From the NCBI GenBank assembly GCA_003280225.1, contig QCFO01000015.1, positions 1 to 43,307 on the forward strand: 43,307 bases of DNA. Reading direction: 5' to 3'. Origin of the DNA: Prochlorococcus sp. AG-363-K07 (GTDB taxonomy: Bacteria; Cyanobacteriota; Cyanobacteriia; PCC-6307; Cyanobiaceae). The translations under genes were made by a program, and so were the position numbers. The notes under the pieces are model-generated. The model made no database searches. It worked only from the letters and a program-made list of their open reading frames with translations, and had not been told where the DNA came from. This document shows positions 15,563-24,934 of this stretch, one piece after another (position 1 is the first letter of the stretch; each line of letters starts with the position of its first letter).

Positions 15563-17530
15563 ATGATTGATCGTCACATTAAGCCCACTCAGTTTGCTCA
15601 GTCTTCTTGGAGTCCTACCCCAAAGGAACTAGAGGCGTTAAATAATCACAACTATGTAAACCATCTTAGTCGTGTGGATCAAATTTGGGACCACTTAAAA
15701 GAAAGGCATGGCGAGATCTTGGCTGTTCAATCTCCCCATTCATCCAATCCTGTTAGTTATACATATCGAGAATTATCTGAGTTAATCTCTACTACAGGTT
15801 ATGCGTTTGAAAGTCTTGGGATAGAAGCTGGGGATGTTATTGCGATTTTTGCGGAGAACAGCCCACGTTGGTTGATTGTTGATCAAGGCATTATGCGTGT
15901 TGGTGCTTCCGATGCTGTTCGAGGGGCTATGGCGCCGATAGAGGAGCTTAGATATATCTTGCATGACTCCTCTTCAGTTGCGATTGTGGTTCAAAATGCT
16001 GAGTTATGGGAGGATTTAGCTCTTGATGTTCTAGAAAAGAAACGGTTAAAGTTTGTTTTGCAACTTGAAGGAGATGTAAGAGACGAAGGTGTTATTGATT
16101 TTCAAAAGCTTTTAAAAATAGGTGCTGAAAGGCAAAAATCTAAGCTGATGGAAGTGCAAGAGTTGGATCCTTCTCGCTCCCAAACAGCAACAATTTTGTA
16201 TACATCTGGAACTACCGGTAAGCCAAAGGGTGTCCCGCTCAGTCATGCAAACTTGTTGCATCAGATCAAAACTCTTGCTTGTGTTGCAAATCCACCTGCA
16301 GGATCTCCAGTTTTAAGTGTGTTGCCCATATGGCATGCGTATGAAAGGAGTGCTGAATACTATTTTTTTTCATGTGCATGTACTCAGACATATACCACTA
16401 TTAAAAATTTAAAGCAGGATTTGCCTCGAGTTAGACCTGTCGTTATGGCGACTGTGCCAAGATTATGGGAGGCAGTGCAGATCGGATTTGATGATGCTGT
16501 CAAGAAAATGCCACTTGCACAACAGAGGTTGTTGAGATTTGCACTGGCTAATAGCAGTTCTTACAAATTAGCTAACAGGACTCGAAGACAATTGTTAATA
16601 GAGCAGGTATCTGCTACTAAAAGAGTCCTGGCATTTGTTGAGGCGGTTTTGCGTTGGCCGTTTCATTTCGCAGCGTGTATTTCTCTATGGCCGAAGGTGG
16701 TAAAGCAGTTGAGTGGAGGGAGATTATTGTTCCCCATTAATGGTGGAGGAGCACTTGCTCCTCATGTGGACCTTTTCTTCGAAGCATTAGGAATTGAATT
16801 ATTAGTTGGCTATGGATTGACAGAGACAAGTCCAGTCGTGAGTTGTAGAAGACCTTGGCGAAATATTCGTAGGAGTTCAGGCCTTCCTCTTCCTGAGACT
16901 GAATTTCGTATTGTTGATCCTGAAAGCGGTGCTAGGAAGATGTTCCGTGAGCAGGGCCTTGTATTAGTAAGAGGACCTCAAGTAATGAAGGGATACCTTG
17001 GTAGGAAAGAAGCAACAGATAAAGTTCTTACTCAGGATGGTTGGTTTGATACTGGTGATATTGGAATGCTCTTACCAGATGGCTCCTTGGTTTTAACTGG
17101 ACGGGCTAAAGACACCATCGTTTTGAGTAATGGTGAAAATATCGAACCTGGCCCTTTAGAGGCTGAGTTAGTGGCCAGTCCATTGATTGATCAAGTAATG
17201 CTTGTTGGCCAGGATGAAAAATCGCTAGCCGCTCTCGTGGTTCCAAATATTGGGATTATGGTGTCATGGGCTGCGCAAAAGGGTGTTTGGATTGATGAAG
17301 ATCTCGGTGGCTCACCTGGTGATAAATCTTTGCGGAAAATTTTACGAACAGAAATTAATAATTTGCTTGCTAGAAGGTGTGGTTCTAGAAATGATGAGCG
17401 AATTTTCGATCTGGCTTTTGTTAAGCCATTCTCAATTGAGAATGGCTTATTAACCCAAACCCTCAAGCAAAGGCGTGAGCGGATTAGGAATAGAGATGCT
17501 GATGTACTCACTTCCATTTATGCTCGGTAA
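15563..17530 (+). CDS. aas: long-chain acyl-CoA / acyl-ACP synthetase (AMP-binding)
   Basis: An ANL-family adenylating enzyme (655 aa from this start). It activates fatty acids; in cyanobacteria the single family member normally makes acyl-ACP to recycle free fatty acids. The A3 motif is ILYTSGTTGKPKGVPLSHAN, A5 is ELLVGYGLTETSPV, A7 is DGWFDTGDIG, and A8 is LTGRAKDTIVLSNGENIEPG. The ORF is open from 15485, inside lipB, but the family-like sequence starts at MIDRHIKPTQ, so I use ATG 15563. CoA versus ACP as acceptor is inferred from cyanobacterial precedent. Confidence 0.92.
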   Translation: MIDRHIKPTQFAQSSWSPTPKELEALNNHNYVNHLSRVDQIWDHLKERHGEILAVQSPHSSNPVSYTYRELSELISTTGYAFESLGIEAGDVIAIFAENSPRWLIVDQGIMRVGASDAVRGAMAPIEELRYILHDSSSVAIVVQNAELWEDLALDVLEKKRLKFVLQLEGDVRDEGVIDFQKLLKIGAERQKSKLMEVQELDPSRSQTATILYTSGTTGKPKGVPLSHANLLHQIKTLACVANPPAGSPVLSVLPIWHAYERSAEYYFFSCACTQTYTTIKNLKQDLPRVRPVVMATVPRLWEAVQIGFDDAVKKMPLAQQRLLRFALANSSSYKLANRTRRQLLIEQVSATKRVLAFVEAVLRWPFHFAACISLWPKVVKQLSGGRLLFPINGGGALAPHVDLFFEALGIELLVGYGLTETSPVVSCRRPWRNIRRSSGLPLPETEFRIVDPESGARKMFREQGLVLVRGPQVMKGYLGRKEATDKVLTQDGWFDTGDIGMLLPDGSLVLTGRAKDTIVLSNGENIEPGPLEAELVASPLIDQVMLVGQDEKSLAALVVPNIGIMVSWAAQKGVWIDEDLGGSPGDKSLRKILRTEINNLLARRCGSRNDERIFDLAFVKPFSIENGLLTQTLKQRRERIRNRDADVLTSIYAR

Positions 17531-17548
17531 CGGATTTAATATTCATTT

Positions 17549-17580
17549 AGGTTGACCTCAGCCTCCTTGACTGAGAACCT
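17549..17580 (+). terminator. hairpin between acyl-ACP synthetase and ylqD
   Basis: AGGTT and CTCAG (17549-17553, 17557-17561) pair with CTGAG and AACCT (17571-17580) around the loop 17562-17570, with a 3-nt GAC bulge on the 5' side: ten base pairs in all. Only TTG follows, so the U-tract is poor. It could be a weak terminator or an RNA stability element. Confidence 0.35.
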
Positions 17581-17602
17581 TTGCCTATATAGCTATTAAC
17601 TA

Positions 17603-18046
17603 ATGTCCGACGGCAAGCTCCTTTCGATTAAGCGTTCTATTACAGTTCGATGTGTAGTTACTCCTTCTTGGAAGGAAGAGGCTGAAAGAGAACTTAGTAG
17701 TGCAATCTCAACTATTGATCAACAGTTATCCGAACTTGAACAGCGGGGGCAACAAGTAGTTGATGACTATCGAAGCCAGAGCTCGAACCCTCTTGCTCCG
17801 AATGTTCAGCAGAGAGTGTTAGAAGTTCAGCAAGATGTTGCAGCTCAAAGATCTGAATTTGAAGAAAAGAAAAGGAATCTTTTACAACAACAGGCACAAG
17901 TGAGGGAGCTTGAAATGGAACAGATTGTTGAACAGGGGCAGATAGAAAGCTTCTGCGATTTAAAGGTTGGAGATAACCTCATAAATAAGATGCAGGTTGA
18001 AGTGGTTTTAAGAGACGGAATTGTTGAAGCTATTGAAGGGGGTTGA
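17603..18046 (+). CDS. YlqD-family coiled-coil protein
   Basis: 147 aa, function unknown. A short N-terminal beta segment (LLSIKRSITVRCVVTPSWKE) leads into a long Gln/Glu-rich helix (residues about 30-115) predicted as coiled coil, then LKVGDNLINKMQVEVVLRDG with a strand-rich end. This is the YlqD pattern shared by Firmicutes and cyanobacteria. The start is ATG 17603. The 257-nt gap downstream carries the pdhC leader structure. Confidence 0.85.
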   Translation: MSDGKLLSIKRSITVRCVVTPSWKEEAERELSSAISTIDQQLSELEQRGQQVVDDYRSQSSNPLAPNVQQRVLEVQQDVAAQRSEFEEKKRNLLQQQAQVRELEMEQIVEQGQIESFCDLKVGDNLINKMQVEVVLRDGIVEAIEGG

Positions 18047-18209
18047 GGGAACTATTACCCACTAGTCCCTTGAAAGAGTTTTCGGTGGATTTTTTCGCTG
18101 CGTCAGTCCCAAAGACTCTCTAAACAGATCCATTCCCCTCTTGGAATTGCCACAGAAGGGATAAAAATCTGGATAACCATTTTGAATGCTTGGGGATTGA
18201 GAACTAACA

Positions 18210-18263
18210 TTGGGAGTATCAAAGCCAATACAAGCTCCCAAGTGGGCGAATATTGGCTTTGAT
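18210..18263 (+). promoter_or_regulatory. interleaved inverted repeats in the pdhC leader (pseudoknot/switch topology)
   Basis: Repeat 1 is TTGGGAG (18210-18216) with CTCCCAA (18235-18241), 7 bp perfect. Repeat 2 is ATCAAAGCCAATA (18218-18230) with TATTGGCTTTGAT (18251-18263), 13 bp perfect. The 5' arm of repeat 2 lies inside the loop of repeat 1 and the 3' arm of repeat 1 lies inside the loop of repeat 2, which is H-type pseudoknot order. Loop 1 is one nucleotide, too short for both full helices at once, so alternative folding is more likely. The element ends 40 nt before the pdhC ATG. A DNA operator with 13-bp arms is the main alternative. Confidence 0.5.
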
Positions 18264-18303
18264 CTAGGCAAAATTTTCTCAAACAAAGGCATAGCAAGGA
18301 CTT

Positions 18304-19686
18304 ATGGCGACACACGACATCTTCATGCCTGCGCTTAGCTCCACGATGACTGAGGGCAAAATTGTTGAGTGGTTAAAGAAGCCCGGTGACAGAGTTGGGC
18401 GAGGAGAATCGGTGTTGGTGGTTGAGTCAGACAAGGCAGATATGGATGTGGAATCTTTTCAAGAGGGTTATTTGGCTGCTGTTTTAATGCCTGCGGGTAG
18501 TTCTGCACCTGTAGGAGAGACCATTGGTCTAATTGTTGAAAATGAAGATGAAATTGCTGCAGTTCAGGCAAAGTCTCCTTCTCCTGATTTATCTAATGCT
18601 TCTTCAGTTGAATCGACTTTAGAAACTGTTTCTGAATCAACTGTTTCTACTGCTCCCTCAGTTTCTGTCCCAAGCAGTTCTGCTGAAAAAACGTCGAAGC
18701 CAACTTCTGCTCAAACTATTTCTTCTCCACCGCCCAATGTTGTAAATAATGGGAGGATAGTTGCCTCTCCCAGGGCTAAAAAACTTGCCTCTCAGATGGG
18801 AGTTGATTTGGCAACTATTAGAGGTACAGGCCCTCATGGCCGAATACAGGCGGAGGATGTTCAACTAGCCAAAGGGCAACCTATCACTATCCCTTGGATA
18901 GCTGAAAGTAATGCACCAGCCCAATTGCCTACTGCTCAAACCCTTTTCAAGAGTTCTTCTCCTACGACTGCTCAGTCCAAACAAGATTTAAAGGGCAAAA
19001 GTTTTGGTTCTCCTGGCGAAACAGTTAAATTCAATACTCTTCAACAAGCTGTCAATAAAAATATGGAGGCCAGTTTGTCTGCGCCTTGCTTCAGAGTTGG
19101 CTACACAATTAATACTGATCAATTGGATTCTTTATATAAACAAGTCAAGCCAAATGGTGTTACTATGACTGCCTTATTGGCTAAGGCAGTTGGACTTACG
19201 CTAGCTCGACATCCACAACTGAATGCGTTTTTTAGTACAGAAGGAATTGTTTACCCATCTCAGGTCAATGTGGCTATTGCAGTAGCTATGGAAGAAGGGG
19301 GACTGATAACGCCTGTTTTGCAAAATGCTGATAGCACGGATTTATTTGAAATGTCTAGGACATGGGCTGACTTAGTTAAGCGTTCTAGAAGTAAACAACT
19401 TGAACCTGATGAATACAGCACGGGTACCTTTACTCTCTCGAACTTGGGAATGTTTGGGGTAGATCGTTTTGATGCAATTCTTCCTCCTGGGACAGGAGCT
19501 ATTCTTGCTGTTGCTGCTTCCAAGCAGACCGTTGTCGCAGGCAGAGATGGATCCATCTCTGTTAAGCGTCAAATGCATGTCAATCTCACTGCAGATCATC
19601 GAGTTATTTATGGCGCTGATGGAGCTGCATTTTTGAAAGATCTTGCTAACTTAATTGAAAATGACCCTGAATCTCTTCTTACCTAG
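18304..19686 (+). CDS. pdhC: pyruvate dehydrogenase E2, dihydrolipoamide acetyltransferase
   Basis: The E2 core of the pyruvate dehydrogenase complex (460 aa), which moves acetyl groups from E1 to CoA. Lipoyl domain 1-80 has the lipoylated Lys44 in ESDKADMD. A Ser/Thr/Pro-rich linker follows (about 95-150), then the E3-binding domain with IVASPRAKKLASQMGVDLAT and RGTGPHGRIQAEDV, and the catalytic domain ending LTADHRVIYGADGAAF with His432 and Asp439. The start is ATG 18304 with AAGGA upstream. It has a 257-nt leader with a strong structured element. It depends on LipB (14773) for lipoylation. Confidence 0.95.
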   Translation: MATHDIFMPALSSTMTEGKIVEWLKKPGDRVGRGESVLVVESDKADMDVESFQEGYLAAVLMPAGSSAPVGETIGLIVENEDEIAAVQAKSPSPDLSNASSVESTLETVSESTVSTAPSVSVPSSSAEKTSKPTSAQTISSPPPNVVNNGRIVASPRAKKLASQMGVDLATIRGTGPHGRIQAEDVQLAKGQPITIPWIAESNAPAQLPTAQTLFKSSSPTTAQSKQDLKGKSFGSPGETVKFNTLQQAVNKNMEASLSAPCFRVGYTINTDQLDSLYKQVKPNGVTMTALLAKAVGLTLARHPQLNAFFSTEGIVYPSQVNVAIAVAMEEGGLITPVLQNADSTDLFEMSRTWADLVKRSRSKQLEPDEYSTGTFTLSNLGMFGVDRFDAILPPGTGAILAVAASKQTVVAGRDGSISVKRQMHVNLTADHRVIYGADGAAFLKDLANLIENDPESLLT

Positions 19687-19746
19687 TAGAAACTTTCAGT
19701 GTATTGAAAGGCTTTCTTTCTGATTGAAATAGGAAAGGAATTCGCT

Positions 19747-20874
19747 TTGAATTTGCCTCTTTCTATAGACTCGTTATTAAGTTCGTATGATTACGAACTT
19801 GATCATGAAAGAATAGCTCAGGTTCCTATGGAACCAAGGCATAGTGCTCGCCTATTGGTAGTTGGAGAAAATCCTCAACTTCTCAACTCTGCTAAACATC
19901 TTCAAGTCTGGGATTGGCAGGATGAGCTCCGCAGTGGTGACTTATTTGTTGTAAATGATACTCGTGTATTAAAGGCAAGACTACGTGTACGTAGGTCCGG
20001 AGGTGGACTCGCTGAGTTGTTATTGCTTGAGCCGCGTGGCGAGGGGCGATGGTTGTGCTTGGCTAGGCCGGCAAAAAGAATTCGGCCAGGAGATTATTTG
20101 TGGATAGAAGCACTTGAACAAGACCCTATTCGGGTTCAAGTCGTTGCTAATGACATTGGAACTGGCGGAAGGATTGTTCAATTTCCTGCATCTTTCTATG
20201 ACAGGGAGACTGTGGGAGCCCTTTTGGAACGTTTTGGGGAAGTTCCTCTGCCTCCTTATATTGATAATAAGGCTGCAAACCTTGATGAGGCCGAACGGTA
20301 CCAGACTCGTTATGCAAATCGTCCAGGAGCTGTAGCTGCACCTACAGCAGGACTACATTTAAGTGATGACTTGTTGGCTGCCTTGGAGCGAAAAGGAATT
20401 GAGCAAGCCAGAGTTACCTTGCACGTGGGCTTAGGAACATTTAGGCCTTTAGAGAGTGAAGATTTGACAAATTTGCAACTGCATAGTGAATGGGTAGAAG
20501 TTAAAGAAGAAGTCATTCAGTCAATACAAGATTGTCGTGCTCGAGGTGGACGCGTTTTGGCAGTAGGGACGACTAGTGTTAGGGCTTTGGAAGGCGCATT
20601 CCTTGCAGGTGGCGGAGAATTGAAACCTTTTAAAGGGAACGTAGATCTAGTTATTAAACCTGGATATCAATTTGGAGTGATAGATGGATTACTGACTAAT
20701 TTTCACCTTCCTAAAAGTTCTTTATTACTTTTAGTCAGTTCCCTAATCGGAAGAGAAAGATTACTGGCTCTATATGCCGAAGCAATTAAGCGCCAGTATC
20801 GATTCTTTTCTTATGGTGATGCAATGTGGATACCACCTGAAGTTGTGCTTCCTTTGGCTCGTCCTAGGCGTTGA
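19747..20874 (+). CDS. queA: SAM:tRNA ribosyltransferase-isomerase
   Basis: Converts preQ1-tRNA to epoxyqueuosine-tRNA using the ribosyl part of SAM (375 aa, normal length). Signatures are [64 protein letters not shown] and [20 protein letters not shown]. The start is TTG 19747; no nearby ATG fits. It ends in an 11-nt convergent overlap with cysK. Confidence 0.95.
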   Translation: MNLPLSIDSLLSSYDYELDHERIAQVPMEPRHSARLLVVGENPQLLNSAKHLQVWDWQDELRSGDLFVVNDTRVLKARLRVRRSGGGLAELLLLEPRGEGRWLCLARPAKRIRPGDYLWIEALEQDPIRVQVVANDIGTGGRIVQFPASFYDRETVGALLERFGEVPLPPYIDNKAANLDEAERYQTRYANRPGAVAAPTAGLHLSDDLLAALERKGIEQARVTLHVGLGTFRPLESEDLTNLQLHSEWVEVKEEVIQSIQDCRARGGRVLAVGTTSVRALEGAFLAGGGELKPFKGNVDLVIKPGYQFGVIDGLLTNFHLPKSSLLLLVSSLIGRERLLALYAEAIKRQYRFFSYGDAMWIPPEVVLPLARPRR

Positions 20875-21850
20875 TAGGGTTTTCAATGATCCCAGTTGGT
20901 ACAGTTTCAAACATTACGGATGAAAGATACCTTTCTGCCATATCAGGGAGAATAACAACAATAGTTTTCCCAGCAAATTCATCTGTTTCTGCCATTCTGA
21001 TAGCCGCTGCAGCTGCTGCACCGCAAGAGATCCCAACCAATAGCCCTTCTTCCTGCGCTAAGCGAAGGGCCATTGCAATGGATTCCTCGTTACTGACCTG
21101 TTCCACCCTATCGACTAGAGATAAATCGAGATTTTTGGGTATAAAACCTGCTCCTATCCCTTGGATTTTGTGAGGACCGGGTTTTGGTTCTTCTCCATTT
21201 AATGTTTGGGTGATTACAGGACTATGAGATGGTTCAACTGCTACTGAGAGAATGGACTTGCCTTTTTCTTGTTTGATGTAGCGAGAAACTCCTGTAATTG
21301 TTCCTCCAGTTCCTACTCCTGCAACTAAGGCATCAATGGACCCATCAGAATCGTCCCAAATTTCTGGACCAGTTGTTTTGAAGTGAATATCAGGGTTTGC
21401 AGGGTTATCAAATTGTCCTGGCATGAAGTATTTCTTTGGATCACTTTCAGCAATTTCCTTTGCTTTTGCAATTGCTCCAGGCATACCTTTTGCGGCTTCG
21501 GTAAGGATTAGCTCTGCACCTAGAACTGCCATAACTCTTCTACGTTCTAGTGACATTGATTCTGGCATTGTCAAAATGAGCTTGTAGCCTCTTGCTGCAG
21601 CGGTAAATGCGAGTGCAATCCCTGTGTTTCCTGATGTGGGTTCAATGATTGTTTGTGATTTGCTCAAGACACCTCTTTTTTCTGCATCCCAAATCATGTT
21701 TGCTCCTATGCGGCATTTGACGCTGTAGGCAGGGTTACGTCCTTCGATCTTTGCAAGGACAGTGGCTTTTGAATTTTTGGTTACCGAGTTGAGTTTCACT
21801 AATGGAGTGTTCCCAATAGCAAGGCTGTTGTCGTTGAAAATTCTGGACAT
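20864..21850 (-). CDS. cysK: cysteine synthase A (O-acetylserine sulfhydrylase)
   Basis: PLP enzyme (328 aa) making cysteine from O-acetylserine and sulfide. Lys45 in [10 protein letters not shown] is the PLP lysine, [11 protein letters not shown] is the substrate loop, [16 protein letters not shown] binds the PLP phosphate, and [16 protein letters not shown] closes the site. The PLP motif is SVKCR where SVKDR is common, a conservative change seen in some CysK relatives. It is the last gene of a minus-strand run after the two cystathionine gamma-synthase-like genes (93 nt gap). Confidence 0.94.
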   Translation of the reverse strand: MSRIFNDNSLAIGNTPLVKLNSVTKNSKATVLAKIEGRNPAYSVKCRIGANMIWDAEKRGVLSKSQTIIEPTSGNTGIALAFTAAARGYKLILTMPESMSLERRRVMAVLGAELILTEAAKGMPGAIAKAKEIAESDPKKYFMPGQFDNPANPDIHFKTTGPEIWDDSDGSIDALVAGVGTGGTITGVSRYIKQEKGKSILSVAVEPSHSPVITQTLNGEEPKPGPHKIQGIGAGFIPKNLDLSLVDRVEQVSNEESIAMALRLAQEEGLLVGISCGAAAAAAIRMAETDEFAGKTIVVILPDMAERYLSSVMFETVPTGIIENPINA

Positions 21851-21942
21851 GCTAGGACGTGAATCAATCGAATTATTAGCGGCAATTTAGTGCCCCTGCA
21901 TGAAGCTGGCTTGATGTTCAAATGATTTTTGTGATTTGTATC

Positions 21943-23415
21943 TCAAAGTTGCAAGGCTTTTTCAAAACGAACCCAAAGATTTTCTGGGCGCTCAAGACCG
22001 ACAGATACTCTCATTAGATGAGCGGGGACTCCACAACTGGCTGCCCAATCAAGTTCGTTGTAATGCGCCAGAAGTACGTATGGACAAGCCAAAGTGAAAT
22101 TTGTTCCGAGACTTGGTCCTTTGCAAACTTTGATTGAATCATAAAATTCCTTTGTCTTTTCCAATCCTCCTTTCAGTTCAAAGGAAAGAAGGCATCCGTA
22201 ACCTGCGCCATCTTTCATTATTTTTTTGAAATTCGGACATTCTTCTGGGTGAAGGATCCTTTCTATCGCAGGGTGGATTTCTAATCTTCTTTTCAAAATT
22301 AGGCAGGATTTGTTTAGTTGATAAGTTCGAGTTACAACATCTCGACTTGCTTTTTCTAAAGCAATTGTATCAGGTCCAGATAGAGAAGTATGACTATTTT
22401 TTCTTATGATATGGACAAACTCTTTCTCCCACTTTGATTGAGGACTGACAACTAAAGAGCCTGCAAGAATATCTCCTTGACCTGCAAAGCTTTTTGTTAA
22501 TGAGCTAAAAATCAAATCCGCATATGGTAGAACGTCGATGTTTAATGCTGAACCAATTGTGTCGTCAGCAATCACAGGTATTCCTCGTTCGTGAGCAAGT
22601 TTTGAAATTGTTATTAGATCAACACATTGCAACATCGGATTGCTTGGAATCTCAACTATTAATGCTGATGGTTGTTTTTGCTCAAGCTCTGCTGCTATCT
22701 CTTCTGGTTTTTTCTTAAGGCAAAGATGACTCCCTTGAAACACTACTTGAGGAAGTTTCAGTACATCTACATAAGGGAAGCCTAATTGAAGGGTTGGTTT
22801 TTTTGGATTTATTTGTTTTATGACTTCTAACGCATTTGAAAGAGCAGCCATCCCTGATGGGTGCAGTGAAACATTATTTGGGGAACAGCAATAAATTTCT
22901 CCTAATCGATTGAGGAGAAGAGTTCTTGCAAGTTTGGTCTCTTTTTCAGATGGCTTGGGTTCCTTCCTAAGAGCAATTGCTGCTAAGCGTGATGAGGCTC
23001 CAAGCCCTGTGTGTTGCCAAAATGCTTTTGCAGATTGTGTGACTTGGGAATCAGTAATCAGAAATTGAAGTCCTAATAATTCTTTGATAGTTGTTCTTCC
23101 ATTGATGTTTTTCTCTTGGCAAAATAATTCTGCCTTTTGTGCCGCTTTTAAGCTTGGATATGGCCACGCACTGGCATCTTCCCAGCCAATTTCACTTTTT
23201 GCTATTTCAGCAACCTCTTTAACTAAGGGGTTTAGTCCAAAGCGGGGATAAACAGCTTTGAGTGAATTTACGATAAGAGGATCATGCTCTTCATAAGCAA
23301 TAACATCTTCCCAGGTAGGTAAAGCCACTGAGACAGCATGAGGACTGTCAGGCATAGCTTGACCAAGGTCGGCCTTGTGCCAGCAAGGTTGTTCAAGAAG
23401 ATTTCGAATGCTCAC
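21943..23415 (-). CDS. divergent Cys/Met-metabolism PLP enzyme (long cystathionine gamma-synthase-like)
   Basis: 490 aa, about 100 longer than standard CGS/CGL enzymes; the extra part is an N-terminal region (1-165) that includes a conserved-looking GWEDASAWPYPSLKAAQKAE. The PLP fold follows: SLHPSGMAALSNALEVIK, VEIPSNPMLQCVDLITI, ADDTIGSALNIDVLPYADL, and PLP Lys308 in SSLTKSFAGQGDILAGS. The layout resembles the long fungal-type cystathionine gamma-synthases, but I cannot confirm a close relationship. Its start overlaps the end of the next gene upstream by 4 nt, so the two are coupled. Substrate is uncertain; methionine or transsulfuration metabolism is the likely field. Confidence 0.85.
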   Translation of the reverse strand: MSIRNLLEQPCWHKADLGQAMPDSPHAVSVALPTWEDVIAYEEHDPLIVNSLKAVYPRFGLNPLVKEVAEIAKSEIGWEDASAWPYPSLKAAQKAELFCQEKNINGRTTIKELLGLQFLITDSQVTQSAKAFWQHTGLGASSRLAAIALRKEPKPSEKETKLARTLLLNRLGEIYCCSPNNVSLHPSGMAALSNALEVIKQINPKKPTLQLGFPYVDVLKLPQVVFQGSHLCLKKKPEEIAAELEQKQPSALIVEIPSNPMLQCVDLITISKLAHERGIPVIADDTIGSALNIDVLPYADLIFSSLTKSFAGQGDILAGSLVVSPQSKWEKEFVHIIRKNSHTSLSGPDTIALEKASRDVVTRTYQLNKSCLILKRRLEIHPAIERILHPEECPNFKKIMKDGAGYGCLLSFELKGGLEKTKEFYDSIKVCKGPSLGTNFTLACPYVLLAHYNELDWAASCGVPAHLMRVSVGLERPENLWVRFEKALQL

Positions 23416-24566
23416 AGCAGTTGTTTGAGTGCGTCTTTGATATCTAGGCTTAAATCTTCAAGGTCTTCGCACCCTATTGAAAAACGAACAAGTGAGTCAT
23501 CTATACCAAGCTGATATTTAACATCCGCATTCACAGATGCATGGGTCATAGTGGCTGGATGACAGACGAGGCTTTCAACACCTCCAAGACTTTCAGCCAT
23601 AGTGAAAAGCTTGAGACTTTTGCAAGTTGAATAGACCCTGGCTTGATCTCCTTTCAGGTTTGCTGTGATAATCGCGCCACCGCCCTTCATTTGCTTGAGA
23701 GCAAGATTATATTGAGGGTGATCTTGTCTAAATGGATAGCGTACCCATCTAACTGCTGGATGGTTTGCAAGTTGATCAGCTAGAGCAATAGAGTTTCTAA
23801 CTTGTTTATTTAATCTAAGAGAAAGAGTTTTCACTCCTCGAGTAATGAGCCAGCAATCAAATGGTGAGGGGTGTAGCCCAAGAGCTTTTTGTGCAAAGTC
23901 TAGACGTTTTTTCCAGTTTTCATCGTTTGTACAAATAGATCCGCCAAGAGCATCTGAATGTCCATTTATATATTTTGTAGTGCTTGTTAAGGAAAGAGTG
24001 GCTCCTAATTGTAGTGGAGTTTGCAATAGTGCTGTACAGAATGTATTGTCCACTATTACTGGTATTTTCTCTGTATTAGCAAGTTCGCAAATTCTTCTTA
24101 GATCTATTATCTTTAAAAGTGGATTTGTTGGACTTTCGATCCAAATCATGCTTGGCTTCGTCTTTTTTATTTGTTGAAGAGAGGCTGCTGAAGTGAAATC
24201 AACCCAAATTGTCTTTAGTCCAAACTTTTCAAATACTTGTTCAAATAATCTCACTGTGCAGCCATAAAGATTCTCCTCACAAAGAACTACATCTCCAGAT
24301 TTGAATGTCGAAGCTACTGCTGTAATAGCACTAACTCCTGAAGCGAAAACAGTTGAGAATTTGCATTCTTCAATTGATGCTAAGACTGACTCAAGAATGC
24401 GAAAGTTTGGATTACCTGATCTTGTGTAGTCGAAGCCTTCGGAGTTTCCATGAGCAAATGTTGAGCTTGGAAAAATCGGGGGCATTACTGTTCCAGTACT
24501 TGCTGAGAAAGTTTCTCCATGGTGAATAGAGCGGGTACTAAAACCTTGAGTGTGGTGACTTTTCAT
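23412..24566 (-). CDS. metB: cystathionine gamma-synthase / lyase family enzyme
   Basis: A standard-length (384 aa) Cys/Met PLP enzyme. It starts GFSTRSIHHGETFSASTGTV, has YTRSGNPNFRILESVLASIE, ASGVSAITAV, DNTFCTALLQTPLQLGAT, the PLP Lys198 in LTSTTKYINGHSDALGGSI, and ends with LGGVESLVCHPATMTH. CGS joins an activated homoserine to cysteine; CGL and cystathionine beta-lyase use the same fold, and sequence alone does not separate them well. Coupling to a second, longer paralogue and to cysK suggests transsulfuration. Promoter space lies in the gap to the 71-aa ORF (24567-24718). Confidence 0.88.
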   Translation of the reverse strand: MKSHHTQGFSTRSIHHGETFSASTGTVMPPIFPSSTFAHGNSEGFDYTRSGNPNFRILESVLASIEECKFSTVFASGVSAITAVASTFKSGDVVLCEENLYGCTVRLFEQVFEKFGLKTIWVDFTSAASLQQIKKTKPSMIWIESPTNPLLKIIDLRRICELANTEKIPVIVDNTFCTALLQTPLQLGATLSLTSTTKYINGHSDALGGSICTNDENWKKRLDFAQKALGLHPSPFDCWLITRGVKTLSLRLNKQVRNSIALADQLANHPAVRWVRYPFRQDHPQYNLALKQMKGGGAIITANLKGDQARVYSTCKSLKLFTMAESLGGVESLVCHPATMTHASVNADVKYQLGIDDSLVRFSIGCEDLEDLSLDIKDALKQLL

Positions 24567-24718
24567 TTGATTTGAGGCTGTTCCCTGTGCTCGTGTTAAT
24601 AGGCTAGATAACTGGAGGGAAATCTCCTTGAATTCGAGATCGCGAATAAGCCTCCATATGCCTATAGCAAACTCAGAAGAGGTTTTTCTTGAGGGATCCT
24701 TAAACCTATCAAGTCTGT

Positions 24719-24934
24719 TTAGTAATCAGGATTTTCTTTTTTGAGCTTTCTGATCTGACTATGGCAGCTATGAGGTGACCATCGGCTTTGTAATGTTTCC
24801 AGAAAGTTATAAATAAATTCGTCTGGGCAGTTAAGCTCTTCTTGCAATTCGTTTAGTTCATCAATAAAGAACTCGGCCACCCGCGAAATTGGCCCTGAAT
24901 TTTGTTCTTCGTTTGGTGCCCATTCCTCGCTCAT
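24719..24934 (-). CDS. small conserved-looking hypothetical protein (71 aa)
   Basis: An acidic, soluble, mostly helical 71-aa protein without membrane segments. The core VAEFFIDELNELQEELNCP is amphipathic and FIYNFLETLQSRWSPHSCHS follows; the end is basic. I do not recognise a family. It is head-on-tail with the metB-like gene (152 nt apart) and has a gene-poor 690-nt region upstream. The coding appearance is good but no homology evidence is available here. Confidence 0.6.
   Translation of the reverse strand: MSEEWAPNEEQNSGPISRVAEFFIDELNELQEELNCPDEFIYNFLETLQSRWSPHSCHSQIRKLKKENPDY

Noticed and set aside
18062-18315. Two minus-strand ORFs (70 and 76 aa) in the pdhC leader
   Set aside because: No Shine-Dalgarno, they overlap each other in different frames and cover the inverted repeats; composition is like a shadow rather than a protein.
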